A stretch of 64,000 bases of DNA. Source: Pseudomonadota bacterium (lineage in GTDB: Bacteria; Pseudomonadota; Gammaproteobacteria; Burkholderiales; Rhodocyclaceae). How positions within the stretch are numbered: the first letter of the stretch is position 1; every line of letters begins with the position of its first letter. The position numbers were made by a program, and so were the translations under genes. Below the pieces are notes generated by a model. That model did not search any database and was not told the DNA's origin. It was given only the letters and a program-made list of their open reading frames with translations. Positions 63,278-64,000 of this stretch are shown one piece after another. The DNA is taken from the NCBI GenBank assembly GCA_018261905.1, contig JAGTRU010000013.1, positions 19,818 to 83,817 on the forward strand, written 5' to 3'.

Positions 63278-64000
63278 ATGAATTTGAGCTTTGCACCGAC
63301 TCGGAACGGCATTGATTTCGCACAACAGGAAGAGGTCCTGGCGCAGCTTCTTGCTTTGCAAAGCCAGCTCGCCGAACGCGATGCAAAACTCATCGAGCGC
63401 GACGCTGAACTCAAGCGGCGCGAACTGAAGATCCAGCAGCTTACCCTCGAACTCGCGCACCACAAGCGCATCCGTTTCGGTTGCAAGAGCGAAGCGCTGT
63501 CGCCCGAACAGCGCGATCTGTTTGCCGAGTCCTGCGACGAAGATGGCGCCGCCATCGCGGCCGAACTGGAACAACAGCAGAAACCCGCCGATGCGCCACG
63601 TCAATACAAACGCAGCGGCCGCAATCCCTTGCCGCCCGAACTGCCGCGCATCGAGCATCGCCACGAACCGGAATCGTGCGCCTGCGGCCAATGCGGGCAC
63701 GATCTGGTCCAGATCGGCGAAGACATCAGCGAACAACTCGACGTTGAACCGGCTCGTTTCTTCGTCCATCGTCACATCCGTCCGCAGTACGCCTGCCGCC
63801 GCTGCGAAACCATCACCGCCGCGCCGGTACCGGCCGCGATCATCGACGGCGGACTGGCTGCGCCAGGCCTGCATGCGTGGGTCTTGATCCAGAAATATCT
63901 CGATCATCGTGTGCTACGAACGCGACCGCCGCTGTTTGGGTGGAAGCGGTGCTTTACCAAAGATGAGGGTAGGCCCCTCGGAGTCGGCTTGCAGGAGCAG
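63278..64000 (+). CDS. IS66 TnpC transposase, 5' part (runs off the window; similarity ends early)
   Basis: The N-terminal coiled-coil region (LLALQSQLAERDAKLIERDAELKRR), RIRFGCKSEALS and the zinc-binding segment (CACGQCGHDL...CRRCETI) are typical of IS66 transposases, continuing to APGLHAWVLIQKYLDHR. After about 63905 the expected LYRQ...GRxG continuation is replaced by an unrelated sequence, although the frame stays open to the edge. The transposase may be broken by another rearrangement. The frame is also open from ATG 63203, which would overlap tnpB by ATGA and add 25 residues. Confidence 0.78.
   Translation, partial: MNLSFAPTRNGIDFAQQEEVLAQLLALQSQLAERDAKLIERDAELKRRELKIQQLTLELAHHKRIRFGCKSEALSPEQRDLFAESCDEDGAAIAAELEQQQKPADAPRQYKRSGRNPLPPELPRIEHRHEPESCACGQCGHDLVQIGEDISEQLDVEPARFFVHRHIRPQYACRRCETITAAPVPAAIIDGGLAAPGLHAWVLIQKYLDHRVLRTRPPLFGWKRCFTKDEGRPLGVGLQEQ

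Larger units (their letters stand above)
62398..63905 (+). mobile_element. IS66-family insertion sequence, left end with tnpA, tnpB and partial tnpC
   Basis: GTAAGCG at 62398 fits the terminal sequence of IS66 elements and lies inside a disrupted host gene. The three usual genes follow in order. The right end is not in the window; recognisable IS66 sequence stops near 63905. Confidence 0.85.

Overview
The window is GC-rich and the right half carries a proteobacterial housekeeping block (smpB, ratA, ratB, a DUF4124 protein, guaB, guaA, plus tRNA-Asp). That gene order and the protein sequences suggest a betaproteobacterium, most likely of the Rhodocyclales group. This is an inference from gene order and similarity recalled from memory, not from a search.

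Positions 1-49826 hold most of a large trans-acyltransferase polyketide synthase / nonribosomal peptide synthetase cluster whose left end lies outside the window. From left to right: the C-terminal part of a PfaD-type trans enoyl reductase; a 6.9-thousand-residue PKS with five complete modules and the first half of a sixth; a class B flavin monooxygenase; a 6.5-thousand-residue PKS-NRPS that begins with the missing carrier protein of module 6, continues through modules 7-11 and ends with C-A-PCP-TE; an FkbM-type methyltransferase; a cytochrome P450; and a beta-branching cassette (HMG-CoA synthase homologue, donor ACP, Cys-to-Ser ketosynthase, ECH1). A minus-strand ACP-asnB pair converges on the cassette. 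No module contains an acyltransferase domain, so malonyl units must be loaded by an AT encoded outside the window. Module 5 carries two crotonase-like domains and two tandem ACPs with the Trp flag of beta-branching carrier proteins, so the cassette has an obvious place of action. Module 6 is split between the two PKS proteins exactly where the flavin monooxygenase gene lies, suggesting oxygen insertion at that stage. The line ends with a non-elongating KS, then one amino acid, then a thioesterase.

Positions 50109-57126 are ordinary chromosome: tRNA-Asp with a bidirectional terminator, a Tat-exported Cys-rich copper-storage (Csp1-like) protein, a divergent Crp/Fnr-family regulator, a TRIC-type membrane protein, smpB, ratA-ratB, a DUF4124 protein, guaB and guaA with a strong terminator between the last two.

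From the 3' end of guaA to the window end lies a genomic island: repeat-rich DNA, a P4-type tyrosine integrase, an AlpA-like regulator, and a decayed set of defence genes. These are an AbiEi-like antitoxin with a clear promoter/operator, a truncated AbiEii-like nucleotidyltransferase, the frameshifted C-terminal half of a Z1-domain protein and a PD-(D/E)XK protein. The last is cut by an IS66-family element whose terminal GTAAGCG supplies its stop codon. The IS66 tnpC in turn loses similarity near the window end. Base composition is visibly lower in GC between about 60.0 and 62.4 kb than in the PKS region.
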